DNA of 64,000 bases from Bermanella sp. WJH001 (GTDB taxonomy: Bacteria; Pseudomonadota; Gammaproteobacteria; Pseudomonadales; Oceanobacteraceae). The stretch spans positions 1,240,001 through 1,304,000 of the forward strand of contig NZ_JASJOO010000002.1 of assembly GCF_030070105.1 (NCBI RefSeq). Reading direction: 5' to 3'. The notes under the pieces are model-generated. The model made no database searches, was not told the DNA's origin, and saw only the letters and a program-made list of their open reading frames with translations. Position numbers and translations under genes: made by a program. Below are positions 20,676 to 30,104 of this stretch, piece after piece (within the stretch, counting starts at the first letter, position 1; each line of letters opens with the position of its first letter).

Positions 20676-22043
20676 CTAAGCGAATACCCGCCCAGCCCAA
20701 ACCGTTAAACCATTGGCCACACTGCCAAAGTGATCACCGTCCACCACCGCAATGTCACCCAAGGTTTGAGCAATCGCTTGGCGAATAATGGGGGATTGGC
20801 CCGAGCCGCCCGTCACGTACACCAAATCCGGCTTGGTGCCCGCTTGTTTAATGGCATCACTCATTAGGCCCATCATTTTAGTTAAGGGGCGATCAATGGC
20901 ACTGGCCAGTTGTTCACGAGACAAGGTGCAACTCAAACTGTCTTCTATGTATCCCAAATCCACATCCGTGTGTAAGTCATTGGATAACACAATCTTGGTT
21001 TGTTCAGCACTGCGTACTAAATGATTATTTTGTTTTTCGTTACGCAATTTTATAAAGCGCTTTATTAAATCAGGCTCGCTAGTATCGCGGTATAACTGCT
21101 GCAATAACGCGGTAGTGTTTTTATCGTTAAATGCCGATTGCGCCCCCACATCATTGGTGCGCACCGCATCCCAAAATGTTTGTGTGGGCATCGGCAACCC
21201 GTTTTTTAAGTTCGATAACATACCAAATAACGGCATTAAATGCTGCCCAGCTAATTGAATATCTAAATCATTACCACCAATACGCTCACCAGTATGGCCG
21301 ATAAAATCCTGCTCTCGCTCATCTTTATTACGATGACTGGGCCCCATGCGCACCATGGCACAATCGGTAGTACCACCACCAATATCCATGACCAAAACGG
21401 TTTTATCTTCGGTGAGTTTTTGCTCATAACTTAAAGCCGCACCAATGGGTTCAAATAAAAACTCAACCCCTTTAAAGCCCGCTCGTTTTGCCGCGCGCGT
21501 TAAAATAGTAAGGGCTTGCTCATTACTTTGCTCGGCATTTAGCCCCTGAAAATTCACCGGACGGCCAATCACTGTATGGGTAATATCTTGCTGGGTAATG
21601 GCTTGTGAGCGCTGTTTCACCGCCATCATCATGGCCGTTACTATGTCTTCAAAAAAATGGATGGCAGAATCACTTAAACCACTGGCACCTAAAAAAGATT
21701 TAGGGGATTTCACAAAATAGCCTTCACCTGGCCAAGCAAAGTACTCTGCAAGGGCTGCATGACCCACAAACAAACTGGTCTCATTTGGGCTGAAGCCTTC
21801 TTCATCACGTACTCTGCGCGCACGATTCAACGCAATACGGCGTTGCTCAATAAAAGCCTGTTTTTCTTCTGGGTTTGAAATTTGCAGCGCCACCTGTTCG
21901 GTAATCAAGTCACGATCAAGGGCATACAGAGTAGACGGCATAAAGGCTTTGCCATTTTCGATTGGTAACAGCTGCACATCTTGTTGGTTGGATAATACGC
22001 CCATGGCACAATTTGAGGTGCCAAAGTCAAAACCAGTAATCAT
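20676..22043 (-). CDS. yegD: YegD-type Hsp70-family chaperone
   Basis: 455 residues from the ATG at 22043 (AAGGGGCG upstream); a longer frame to 22127 adds 28 unlikely residues. The actin-like ATPase is complete: GFDFGTSNCAMGV (phosphate 1), VLVMDIGGGTTDCAMV (phosphate 2) and VYVTGGSGQSPIIRQA (adenosine). It lacks the C-terminal peptide-binding and lid domains of DnaK, matching the length of E. coli YegD. The role is poorly known, presumably an ATP-dependent assembly or chaperone factor. It is monocistronic. Confidence 0.9.
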   Translation of the reverse strand: MITGFDFGTSNCAMGVLSNQQDVQLLPIENGKAFMPSTLYALDRDLITEQVALQISNPEEKQAFIEQRRIALNRARRVRDEEGFSPNETSLFVGHAALAEYFAWPGEGYFVKSPKSFLGASGLSDSAIHFFEDIVTAMMMAVKQRSQAITQQDITHTVIGRPVNFQGLNAEQSNEQALTILTRAAKRAGFKGVEFLFEPIGAALSYEQKLTEDKTVLVMDIGGGTTDCAMVRMGPSHRNKDEREQDFIGHTGERIGGNDLDIQLAGQHLMPLFGMLSNLKNGLPMPTQTFWDAVRTNDVGAQSAFNDKNTTALLQQLYRDTSEPDLIKRFIKLRNEKQNNHLVRSAEQTKIVLSNDLHTDVDLGYIEDSLSCTLSREQLASAIDRPLTKMMGLMSDAIKQAGTKPDLVYVTGGSGQSPIIRQAIAQTLGDIAVVDGDHFGSVANGLTVWAGRVFA

Positions 22044-22260
22044 GCTCGCCCCTTGCCTATTACGGAAAAAGTGGCGCAAATTAGCACATATTAAAAGAGG
22101 GGGCCAGAAATTGGCCATTTGATGCAAGAGGACATCATTCGTGTTACCCCACTGTAGACAGCCTGTCCTAAATATTTATCACTTGTTACGGGAATGCTAT
22201 GCCAAACCCATACACCCCCACACGAACCCAAATATGCACCTATAGAATTTCCCTACCTGA

Positions 22261-22395
22261 TCAAGTTATAACGGCGGCGAATTATCAGAACATAAATTTA
22301 GCGCGAATTATCGAGGCAAAGGCACATATAATTCTTTTGGTGTAACCGTGGGCTATAAAATAGGCCTGCAGGGTATGTTAAGGTGGGTAGGCTAA
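22261..22395 (+). pseudogene. Remnant of an outer-membrane beta-barrel protein C-terminus
   Basis: A stop-bounded frame of about 44 codons reads like the last strands of a porin-like barrel: alternating YNGGELSEHKFSANYRG and TYNSFGVTVGYKIG. There is no start or upstream domain, and the reading continues 8 codons beyond the expected terminal aromatic. The 585-bp gap between yegD and the next gene otherwise shows nothing clear. A decayed gene end is the best reading. Confidence 0.35.
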
Positions 22396-22629
22396 TTACG
22401 GGGTTGAATTAAATTATTAAAGAGTCTTAACGCCATAAATGAATCACCGATTATTACATTTCACTACCTATTAAATAGCCATTTTAAAACATGAGAAAAA
22501 CATAATTAATCCAAATCTAAAATTTCATGGGACTTCATGATTATGACAAAGACATAAATAATAAGATAAAGATGCAGCTTACAAATAGTTTCGCTACTAT
22601 GGAATAATCATTTAACAAAGGAGAGTAAT

Positions 22630-22992
22630 ATGATCACTTATTTCTACTGGGTTTTAGTACTGGCAATAATGCTGACACCTCTTTATATATTAGGTGTTAA
22701 ATTAAATAAGTGGAAAGTTGCTGGAATAGTGGCTTTCACTGTGTTCATTATTGGCAACGCAGCTTATTTTTTTCATTTTCAGCAAGTGTTTGTTAAAAAT
22801 TGGGGAGGTGTTATGACGGTAACCGTACCCGATGGTCATCAACATATGATGGCAACATGGAAGGAGGATAACTTATGGTTAGAGTCTTTTGATGCCAAAA
22901 CCAATACATGTCATTTTAGGGAATACTCCAAAGGCGCAATGTTAGAAGGTAAGGTTTTAATTAAAAACTGCAATCCGTTAATGGCTAAATAA
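22630..22992 (+). CDS. Small membrane protein, function unknown
   Basis: 120 residues with AAAGGAGAG seven bases before the ATG. Two hydrophobic helices lie at about 4-24 and 30-50, followed by a soluble domain of about 70 residues with MTVTVPDGHQHMMATWKEDNLWLESF and one CHF cysteine. The topology suggests the C-terminal domain is displayed on one face of the inner membrane. No family was recognised. It stands alone and is convergent with the solute-binding gene, with a hairpin overlapping that gene's stop. Confidence 0.7.
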   Translation: MITYFYWVLVLAIMLTPLYILGVKLNKWKVAGIVAFTVFIIGNAAYFFHFQQVFVKNWGGVMTVTVPDGHQHMMATWKEDNLWLESFDAKTNTCHFREYSKGAMLEGKVLIKNCNPLMAK

Positions 22993-23012
22993 TATCAAGC
23001 ACTAATTAAACT

Positions 23013-23038
23013 AAGTGGCATCTAGCTACATGCCACTT
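23013..23038. terminator. Bidirectional hairpin between convergent genes
   Basis: Perfect 9-bp arms AAGTGGCAT and ATGCCACTT with an 8-base loop overlap the stop codon of the solute-binding gene and follow the small membrane protein gene by 20 bp. Confidence 0.55.
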
Positions 23039-23784
23039 AAATTTCTTTTTATAATTTTATCAATTACACCAATTTTTTTTAACTTTTTAATCTCTAAATT
23101 CAACCTAGTTATAATATGATGCATCTTTCTTGATTTTAACACTTGGAAGTGCAAATATTTATAATCAATATGACGACGAGATAAGCTTAAACTTTCTTTC
23201 AATATTGAATCACGCGACATTAAATATTTAACAACATATTGATCCATTACAGCTGCTTTTTTTACGCCATTTTGTTCGTTTAATAAGTCTAAAAGCATCG
23301 CCTTTTCAGTTTCAAAATCATTTCTAATTATTTTTCTGCTTTCAAATAGCTTATTTAATGTTGGATACCCATAACCGCTATGTGTATTTATCACTGCACC
23401 AGATAAAGCATCATCGCTTTCAAATTCATTAGGAGTATTACGATTAAATACAAACATATCCTTAATGCTTGTAATTGGCTCACTCCACAAATATCGCTCA
23501 GGATTGTCAACCCAACCAGGAGACTCCATTCTCATATCAATCTGATTTGAATCCAGCTGAGATTGAGAGGCTTGTTCTGATAAATAAACAAATTCAAGCT
23601 CTAAACTGGAGGATTTGGCAGCTTTTTGTAAGGTTTCTATTAGAATGCCGTGTAGGTTATTGTTATCCACAATAATGTAAGGAGGATAGCCAGATGGTGG
23701 TACAGCCACCTTAATATCACTGGCGAAAGATAATTGAAAGCAGGTAAGCCATAGTAAACAACTAAAGCTAAATCTGAAAAACAT
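23026..23784 (-). CDS. Periplasmic solute-binding protein, family 3-like
   Basis: 252 residues with a signal peptide (MFFRFSFSCLLWLTCFQLSFA, cleavage near residue 22). The mature start DIKVAVPPSGYPPYIIVDNNNLHGILIE is typical of SBP_bac_3 amino-acid-type binding domains, with RMESPGWVDNPERYLWSEP and the hinge further on. No ABC permease or ATPase gene is adjacent, so it may serve a remote transporter or be a stand-alone sensor protein. The stop lies in the hairpin at 23013-23038. Expression control is not visible. Confidence 0.75.
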   Translation of the reverse strand: MFFRFSFSCLLWLTCFQLSFASDIKVAVPPSGYPPYIIVDNNNLHGILIETLQKAAKSSSLELEFVYLSEQASQSQLDSNQIDMRMESPGWVDNPERYLWSEPITSIKDMFVFNRNTPNEFESDDALSGAVINTHSGYGYPTLNKLFESRKIIRNDFETEKAMLLDLLNEQNGVKKAAVMDQYVVKYLMSRDSILKESLSLSRRHIDYKYLHFQVLKSRKMHHIITRLNLEIKKLKKIGVIDKIIKRNLSGM

Positions 23785-23879
23785 GAATATCCTAAATAGA
23801 GATATAATGGGTTATATAACTGAGTCTAGTTTATTTTTATAAAATAACAGAAATATAAAATCATCTTTTAATAACTTGA

Positions 23880-26800
23880 TTAACCTTTATTAGCATTTGC
23901 CATGGCTTCAAACTGTTGAGTAAGGTAATTCTCGGTGGTTTTTAATGTCGCGATGATCGCATCGTTATATAAAAACTGAGCTTTTAATCGTGCTTCTGTT
24001 GCCGCTATACGGGCTTCAAAGCTTTCACGGTCTTCGGCTAAATTTTCATTTTGGGCATCCAATGTATTAAACTTCGTTGCGAGGGTGCCGCTTTTAGGGT
24101 CAAGTATATTTTGCAGTAAGTCTTTTAGTTGATCCGCAATACCGGTCACATACGTCACACTACCGCGATCCCCTAAACTGCCGCCTTCGACTTTAATACG
24201 AATGCCACTGGCGTCATCAATATTACCATCTTGTGCCTTACCCGGTTCACCATCAGCTTGACCTTTAACAAAACCTAACGCGGTAGATGCGGCATTTGAA
24301 ACATCCGATATAATTACTTTTGAGTCACTACCAGTACTTGTCGAAATAATACCTATGGTGCCATAAGCCGCAGAGGTTAAGTCATCGGTATAATCCACTT
24401 TCACTGATAATTTTTCAGCTTTAATCGCGGCATTATTATTGATTGCATTTTGCACAGCCGTTGCCAGTTCAGCACCGGTACCATATGTTTTTTGTGCAAT
24501 ACTAATTACGGATTCAAAGCCATCAAGCTCAATGGTGAACTCGTTATTAGTACCATCAATTACCACAGGGCCATTGACAATATCCGATTGATTGGCAACA
24601 TAATAACCATTGGTTGCCGCTTTATTGCCGTTTTGTGCCGTTAAAAATTGGCCGTTGCCATTTGCCACTACACCATTGATGGTTCCTTCTACATCTTTAC
24701 CTGTTTCAATATTATTTTCGGTACCATCTGGCTCGTGCATACCTAAAAATGAAATGGCTGCAGGATCTAAACTTGCGAAAGCCACGGTATTACCATTCCC
24801 ACCCAGATTAAAGATCAAACTGCCTTTATCGGAAGTGGCATCATATTCATAACTGACTTCAGCGGTAATGTCCGAGCCAAATTTAATATCGCTATTCATA
24901 CCAAGAGCATCAAAACCACCATTGTATGTGGTATTAACTCCAGGCAACCCAAGTGTGGCTTGGGCATTAGCATTAGCACCTTGTACTTCGATTTGAGCAG
25001 CACTGCCAAACATTGCTGAGGTTTTAACCCCATTGCGTGATACGGTTTCAAAATAAATTTGATCGGCGCCGTCTAATTTTGCAACAATATCACCTACGGT
25101 AAATTGGCCATTATTTAAAATGGCAAGATCAAGTGCTTGCTGCACCGCACTCAATGAATCCGTTTTATCGCCACTGCTTGCGTCAGTGTTGACATCAACA
25201 TTTAAAGTAATGCCATCTACAACCAAATCAAATGCCGCATTATTGGCACCACTAAAATCAATACCACCACCAATGACGGCACCGCCTGATGTAACAGCGC
25301 CTTGGCCATCACTCACCACCTGGATGTATTGGTCATGCCCTGTTGCATTGGTGACTAACTCTAAACCGTTACCAGAACCAAGTTGTGCCGTTACAATACC
25401 GCCACCATATGCGGCATCTAATTTCGCTTGAATATCTGTGATGTTATTTCCGCTGTCGGCATCTAGCAGGATTTTTTGCTCATTTCCGTTTACGTTTAAA
25501 GTAAAACCCGCATTGCTTGTCGTAAAATCAATATTAGTAGAGATATCACGCGTACCTTCGGTGGTGGTTGCACCACTGATCATGCCCGATAGATTGGCAT
25601 CACCGGCTAAATCAGTATTGATCTGATTTTGTAAGGCCGTTGCTAATGCATTACCGGAGAGATAGGTACCCGCCGGTAGGCTAACCGTATTTGCACTAGT
25701 AGTACCGTTAAGGGTAATTTGAAAATCAACATTGGAGCCAAATGTTAAACCAGGATCTTTACCGTTAATTTGCGCACCATCCGTTGCATCTAAACCAAGT
25801 GCAAGGTCTGTTGCTGAAGCACCCACCGCGGTTATTTCTATTGAATCCGTTGCACTGGGTGTTGTGGTTGTAAATACCAATTTATCATTGTCATCGAATT
25901 TTGCTAACACACTACCATTTAGCGCTGTTGCATCAACGGCTGTTTGTATGGCTTGTAGTGTATCTTTACGATCTCCAAAATTGCCATCACCATTTAAATC
26001 TAATCCGTCAGCATTTAGATTTACCGTCACCGCTTCAGCGGGGGCGCCATTTAAGCTGATCGAAAAGTTTGCGTTATTAAGAGCAAAGTTAATTCCATTT
26101 GTACTATCAATGCTAGTTGCACCCGGTACCGTAGACGTACCATAACCATTGAAGTATTCATTGTTTAATGATGTTAACTCAATACCTTTGAATGCCCCTT
26201 CACCACGTTCTTGAAACCCTAACGTATTGGCGGTATTAGTATCAACCGATGAAAAATACACTTGAGAGCTGCTGCCATAAGTATTCGAGGTAATATTGAA
26301 TGATTTGTTAACAGAATCAAATACGACCGTCGATCCATAGCCTCTGTCTTTAAAATCTTTTGCACTATTTATTTGTAATTGAATTTCAGCCGCAAGTTCA
26401 TCACCAGTTGCATAACTGCCTTGCGTTAAACTAATAGCTGATGTCTTGCCATTTAAGTTAATTGAGAAATTATCATTGGCATCATTGATCACAACCGGTG
26501 ATAGAAAATCCAGAATGCTTACACTGCCGCCTTCGTATTTACCTTGAGTGGCAAGCTGTGTGATATTGATATCATAGGTGCCTGGTTTTGTATTAATTGA
26601 TTCATTCGAAAAACTAATTTGGTTATCAGTTGCTGAGCCTTGTGTTGCAAACACACCCACAACTGCTTCGCGGCTTTCATTTAAACCTTTTAAAAATAGA
26701 TTTGAATCAAATTTTAATTTAAAGCTGTCATTTTGATCGGTGTAAATCCCCAACTCACTAAACGAGCGAAAGTTCGTGCCTGTAATATCCGATACCGTAC

Positions 26801-27836
26801 TGGTCATTAAACTTTTGATCTGAGTATTGATAGAACGTAAGGTACTGTCGCCTAGCAATAAACTGCCAGTACTAGATGACTCATCAAATTTGGTTAAGTC
26901 TTTATAAACGGTTTGAAAACCATTATAAGCCTCAATCATATCTTGAATTTTTTCTGATATTCCCGTGATATCAGGGCCAACCGTGATGGATACATTATTA
27001 CCTACGTCTTCACTTTTTAAACTCAATGTCACACCATCAATAACTTCGGTTACTTCATTGCTTGAGCGCGTGATGGCTAAACCGTTTACGCTGATTAATG
27101 CATCGGTACCCTTTTGAGTTTCCGTCAGGTTTGTTCCTGGTGTGTCTTGATTTTTATTATAAGCAAACGCAGATAAACCGGATGTTGCTAATGCACCACT
27201 GGCATCTTTCGCAACAATCTCCATGCTAAATTCTTCACCGGTATCTTCACTGGTTAATTGCAATACATAACCGGTACCGTCATTAACAATCGAAGCTTTT
27301 ACACCTTCTACTTCATCATTAATTTTATCGCGTAGCGCACTTAAGCTATCTTGCCCGGCGGTTAAATCAATTTTAAACGTGCCTGCTTCTGGATTGGCTT
27401 CAAAGTCATCATAACCACCACCCCCTAAATAATTAGTGGTACCAATGGTGAAGGTTAAACTGCCGGTACCAACCGATTCTGTGGTTGTGGAAAATGATTT
27501 AGAAACCAAAGAGTGGGCTTTAGCGGTACGCTGTACTTCAATACTATAGGTGCCTGTTGGGGCGGATGATGTGGCCGTTGCCGTTAGAATGGAATCATCA
27601 GAAGAAGTGGCATTAGTCGCGCCAATCTTTTTAGGATCTGACAGTGCCACAATGGCTTCAGAAAAATCATAAAGTTTACTTTGTACTTCGCCATACGCCG
27701 AAATTTTGGCGTCAATCACTTCTTGTTGGGTGTTTAGGCGTAGCTCCCCAGCTGCTTTGTCGGCATTAATGATGTTCTCAACCAAATCACTGGTTAATAG
27801 GTCAGAGCCAATACCTAGGGATTCAATAGCTGCCAT
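23880..27836 (-). CDS. fliD: Flagellar filament cap protein FliD (giant, 1318 residues)
   Basis: The N-terminus (GIGSDLLTSDLVENIINADKAA, about 7-28) and the C-terminal coiled coil (LKDLLQNILDPKSG through YNDAIIATLKTTENYL) are those of FliD (HAP2), the filament cap that folds flagellin. GGAGG lies four bases before the ATG. The middle (about 400-1180) is greatly enlarged by modules of the pattern F-x-I-x-L-x-G, T-Y-x-x-G-x-x-L-A, A-x-Q-x-x-I-N, at least five of them, resembling flagellin-IN domains. Typical FliD is 450-700 residues. A good sigma-28 site lies at 27882-27908. Confidence 0.97.
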   Translation of the reverse strand: MAAIESLGIGSDLLTSDLVENIINADKAAGELRLNTQQEVIDAKISAYGEVQSKLYDFSEAIVALSDPKKIGATNATSSDDSILTATATSSAPTGTYSIEVQRTAKAHSLVSKSFSTTTESVGTGSLTFTIGTTNYLGGGGYDDFEANPEAGTFKIDLTAGQDSLSALRDKINDEVEGVKASIVNDGTGYVLQLTSEDTGEEFSMEIVAKDASGALATSGLSAFAYNKNQDTPGTNLTETQKGTDALISVNGLAITRSSNEVTEVIDGVTLSLKSEDVGNNVSITVGPDITGISEKIQDMIEAYNGFQTVYKDLTKFDESSSTGSLLLGDSTLRSINTQIKSLMTSTVSDITGTNFRSFSELGIYTDQNDSFKLKFDSNLFLKGLNESREAVVGVFATQGSATDNQISFSNESINTKPGTYDINITQLATQGKYEGGSVSILDFLSPVVINDANDNFSINLNGKTSAISLTQGSYATGDELAAEIQLQINSAKDFKDRGYGSTVVFDSVNKSFNITSNTYGSSSQVYFSSVDTNTANTLGFQERGEGAFKGIELTSLNNEYFNGYGTSTVPGATSIDSTNGINFALNNANFSISLNGAPAEAVTVNLNADGLDLNGDGNFGDRKDTLQAIQTAVDATALNGSVLAKFDDNDKLVFTTTTPSATDSIEITAVGASATDLALGLDATDGAQINGKDPGLTFGSNVDFQITLNGTTSANTVSLPAGTYLSGNALATALQNQINTDLAGDANLSGMISGATTTEGTRDISTNIDFTTSNAGFTLNVNGNEQKILLDADSGNNITDIQAKLDAAYGGGIVTAQLGSGNGLELVTNATGHDQYIQVVSDGQGAVTSGGAVIGGGIDFSGANNAAFDLVVDGITLNVDVNTDASSGDKTDSLSAVQQALDLAILNNGQFTVGDIVAKLDGADQIYFETVSRNGVKTSAMFGSAAQIEVQGANANAQATLGLPGVNTTYNGGFDALGMNSDIKFGSDITAEVSYEYDATSDKGSLIFNLGGNGNTVAFASLDPAAISFLGMHEPDGTENNIETGKDVEGTINGVVANGNGQFLTAQNGNKAATNGYYVANQSDIVNGPVVIDGTNNEFTIELDGFESVISIAQKTYGTGAELATAVQNAINNNAAIKAEKLSVKVDYTDDLTSAAYGTIGIISTSTGSDSKVIISDVSNAASTALGFVKGQADGEPGKAQDGNIDDASGIRIKVEGGSLGDRGSVTYVTGIADQLKDLLQNILDPKSGTLATKFNTLDAQNENLAEDRESFEARIAATEARLKAQFLYNDAIIATLKTTENYLTQQFEAMANANKG

Positions 27837-27881
27837 GGAACCTCCGGCGATAATACCAATACTGCTAAGATGATGTAGTAC

Positions 27882-27908
27882 ATAACGGCCAAATAGGCAA
27901 AAACTTGA
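27882..27908 (-). promoter_or_regulatory. Sigma-28 promoter of fliD
   Basis: On the minus strand TCAAGTTT, an 11-base spacer, then GCCGTTAT. This matches the FliA consensus TAAAGTTT-N11-GCCGATAA at 14 of 16 positions and lies 46-72 bp before the fliD start. Confidence 0.75.
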
Positions 27909-27994
27909 GCCTGATTTGTAAACAAATGTTATTGGTCAATGATTTAACCTTCATTAATATTCAATAAATGCGCCAACTACTGTGGGTTTTTTAT

Positions 27995-28021
27995 TCAAGC
28001 TATACGCTGATATGCCGATAA
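27995..28021 (+). promoter_or_regulatory. Sigma-28 promoter of the APS-kinase gene
   Basis: On the plus strand TCAAGCTA, an 11-base spacer, then GCCGATAA, with a perfect -10 element. It is 53-79 bp before the ATG at 28074 and divergent from the fliD promoter. It would put the kinase gene in the late flagellar class. Confidence 0.65.
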
Positions 28022-28073
28022 TTCAAATAAGGCATGAATTGTGCGTTTACAAACCAAATCAAGAGGCATTTTC

Positions 28074-28649
28074 ATGAAATTGGTTGCAGCTCCCCATATA
28101 TTTCCTAGCTCGGAATGCCAAGCTTCAAGTCAAGGAGAAATTATCTGGTTATACGGACTATCCGGAGCAGGTAAGTCAACCATTGCTTCTCGTACACGAG
28201 ATATTCTTAAACGCTATAATAAAAACGTTTTTATTCTTGATGGCGATGATTTACGCACAGGATTGAATTCAGACTTAGGCTTTACAGAGGAAGATCGCGA
28301 AGAAAACATTCGTCGTGCAGCGGAAACAGCATTGTTACTCTCCCGAACCTGCGATATTGTTATTTGTACTTTTATTACCCCAAAAAACACTTCTCGTGAA
28401 CTGATAGAGTCAATACTAAAGTCGCACCCTTTTCATAGTGTCTGTATTAACACTCCTTTGAGTGAATGCGAAAAACGAGATACTAAGGGATTATATAAAA
28501 AAGCACGAAGCGGTGAAATTGGGCACTTTACCGGTATCAGTTCGCCTTATGATTTTCCGAAAACGAGCAGTAATTCCATTAACACCCTAAACAACTGTGT
28601 AGATGACTGCGCCTATCAATTAATCCAACTATGTAACATTAAAATATAA
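28074..28649 (+). CDS. cysC: Adenylylsulfate (APS) kinase
   Basis: 191 residues from the ATG at 28074, with AAGAGG upstream; a GTG at 28041 is the longer alternative. Walker A GLSGAGKST is at 28-36, DGDDLRTGLNSDLGFTEEDREENIRRAAE at about 56-84 carries the APS-binding Asp/Arg residues, and FITPK and KARSGEIGHFTGISSPYD follow. It phosphorylates APS to PAPS, the sulfuryl donor. No ATP sulfurylase or CysH is nearby. Its sigma-28-like promoter and the sulfotransferase 8.5 kb away imply a modification role rather than assimilation. The alternative is a CysC-like sugar-modification kinase such as Campylobacter Cj1415c. Confidence 0.9.
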   Translation: MKLVAAPHIFPSSECQASSQGEIIWLYGLSGAGKSTIASRTRDILKRYNKNVFILDGDDLRTGLNSDLGFTEEDREENIRRAAETALLLSRTCDIVICTFITPKNTSRELIESILKSHPFHSVCINTPLSECEKRDTKGLYKKARSGEIGHFTGISSPYDFPKTSSNSINTLNNCVDDCAYQLIQLCNIKI

Positions 28650-28687
28650 GTAATCTCTTGTTAGATCTACCCAGATTGTATTATCAG

Positions 28688-29422
28688 TTATAAACAAAAA
28701 CCGTCATCGACCACGATGTTTTGCCCTGTAATATATTGGCTATTATCAGATAATAAAAACACAATACTGCCACACACTTGGTGTGGAGATAGCATACCCT
28801 GCCCATGAGTATGCTCTGCATACGCTTTTATAAAGGTATCTGGCTGTGAATCCAGAATCCCTCCAGGACTGACACTGTTTACTCTAAATTTACTGTCTCC
28901 TACAAACTCGGATACGTACTTATTTAAATGAATAATGGCCGATTTGATCGCTGCATACTCAACCGGCATAGTCATTTTTGTGTTGTTATAAATCGAAAAG
29001 TCAGGTGCAACCACACCATAGATAGATGCTAGATTTACAAGTGAGAATTCGGATTTTTCACGTTTAAAATAGGCGGCACACTGCTGCATCACTAAAAAAG
29101 AACTACCTAAATGTAAGTTAATATTTTCATTGAAACTAGACAAACTCACGTCAAAGAATGATTGACCGTATTGCTGATTTCTCGGATAGCTACAATTCAC
29201 CAGTCCCTGGATATTTAATGAAGAATTAAATAATGCCTTTACTTCCTCTTCATTTGTTACATCAAGATTAAAACATTTTACTGATTCGTGCTTTGTAATT
29301 GATGCTGTATTTATATCGACCGCAATGACCTGACCATTGTTCGCTACGATGGCCTCTACAACCTTGCCCCCCAATAATCCCCCTGCACCTAATACCATGA
29401 TGGTTTTATTATTTAACATCAA
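28688..29422 (-). CDS. ptmA: SDR-family dehydrogenase, PtmA-like (legionaminic acid pathway)
   Basis: 244 residues, Rossmann start VLGAGGLLGGKVVEAIV and catalytic YAAIK at about 176-180 with Ser upstream in NLASIYG. Length and order match Campylobacter PtmA, a short-chain dehydrogenase of flagellin legionaminic acid biosynthesis. The exact step is debated; it acts with PtmF in supplying amino-sugar precursors. It is the last gene of the leg operon and overlaps the upstream cytidylyltransferase gene by 14 bp. It is convergent with the APS kinase gene, with only 38 bp between. Confidence 0.85.
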   Translation of the reverse strand: MMLNNKTIMVLGAGGLLGGKVVEAIVANNGQVIAVDINTASITKHESVKCFNLDVTNEEEVKALFNSSLNIQGLVNCSYPRNQQYGQSFFDVSLSSFNENINLHLGSSFLVMQQCAAYFKREKSEFSLVNLASIYGVVAPDFSIYNNTKMTMPVEYAAIKSAIIHLNKYVSEFVGDSKFRVNSVSPGGILDSQPDTFIKAYAEHTHGQGMLSPHQVCGSIVFLLSDNSQYITGQNIVVDDGFCL

Positions 29423-30104
29423 CCACCTCTAAAATACTTTGTGCCAACATAAAATCATAAATATCATCAATATCAATTGAACGTTCCTTAGGGACTTCGA
29501 TACTGGTTACCGAGCCATCAAATAAACCATTGTGGTTTAAAATATAATTGGGGGTTGTTGCATAAACTGATGTGGTGATATCAAATACCGCAGGAGCATC
29601 TTGCCGGCGATACACACTCTCTTTCGGTGATATGACCAAACCTATGGTACCATCTGTATTATGCTGGACCATATTAAAATAAGGGCTACGACTCGATGGT
29701 GTAATAGCAATGCACACATCTGCGTTAGATGAAATTCTTTTTTCAATAGCACCATTTACATCTTCTACGGAACGCAAAGGACTAGTGGTAGGCAAACTTA
29801 CAAATTGATCAAACTCACCCACATTTTTTTTCACCCAATTAATACCATGCTGCCATGACAACCACTCAGGACTGGTGTCCGTTGCTAAATCTTTTGGCCG
29901 GTCAATAACTTGAACATTAAATTTCTTGGCAATAACAGCTATATCAGCATCATCGGTAGATACAAAAATTTGTTGTATATATTTTGATGCCAGTGCAACT
30001 TCTATTGAATACTGAATCAAAGGTTTACCGCTGAGTAACTTACAATTTTTTTTGGGTAGTCCTTTTGATCCACCACGTGCAAAAATAAACGCATAACTAA
30101 CCAT
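29409..30104 (-). CDS. legF: CMP-legionaminic acid synthetase (acylneuraminate cytidylyltransferase)
   Basis: 231 residues from the ATG at 30104, which overlaps the upstream gene stop by 8 bp; the longer frame from 30140 would overlap more. The nucleotide-binding loop FIFARGGSKGLPKKN is at about 6-20. QFVSLPTTSPLRSVEDVNGAI and DIDDIYDF, carrying metal-binding Asp residues, are typical of CMP-sialic and legionaminic acid synthetases (NeuA, LegF, PtmB). It activates the nonulosonic acid with CTP before transfer to flagellin. It is the penultimate gene of the leg operon. Confidence 0.92.
   Translation of the reverse strand: MVSYAFIFARGGSKGLPKKNCKLLSGKPLIQYSIEVALASKYIQQIFVSTDDADIAVIAKKFNVQVIDRPKDLATDTSPEWLSWQHGINWVKKNVGEFDQFVSLPTTSPLRSVEDVNGAIEKRISSNADVCIAITPSSRSPYFNMVQHNTDGTIGLVISPKESVYRRQDAPAVFDITTSVYATTPNYILNHNGLFDGSVTSIEVPKERSIDIDDIYDFMLAQSILEVVDVK

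Noticed and set aside
28074-28649. Ordinary sulfate-assimilation cysC
   Set aside because: No cysD, cysN, cysH or other assimilation gene adjoins it, and it has a flagellar-type promoter; assimilation cannot be fully excluded.
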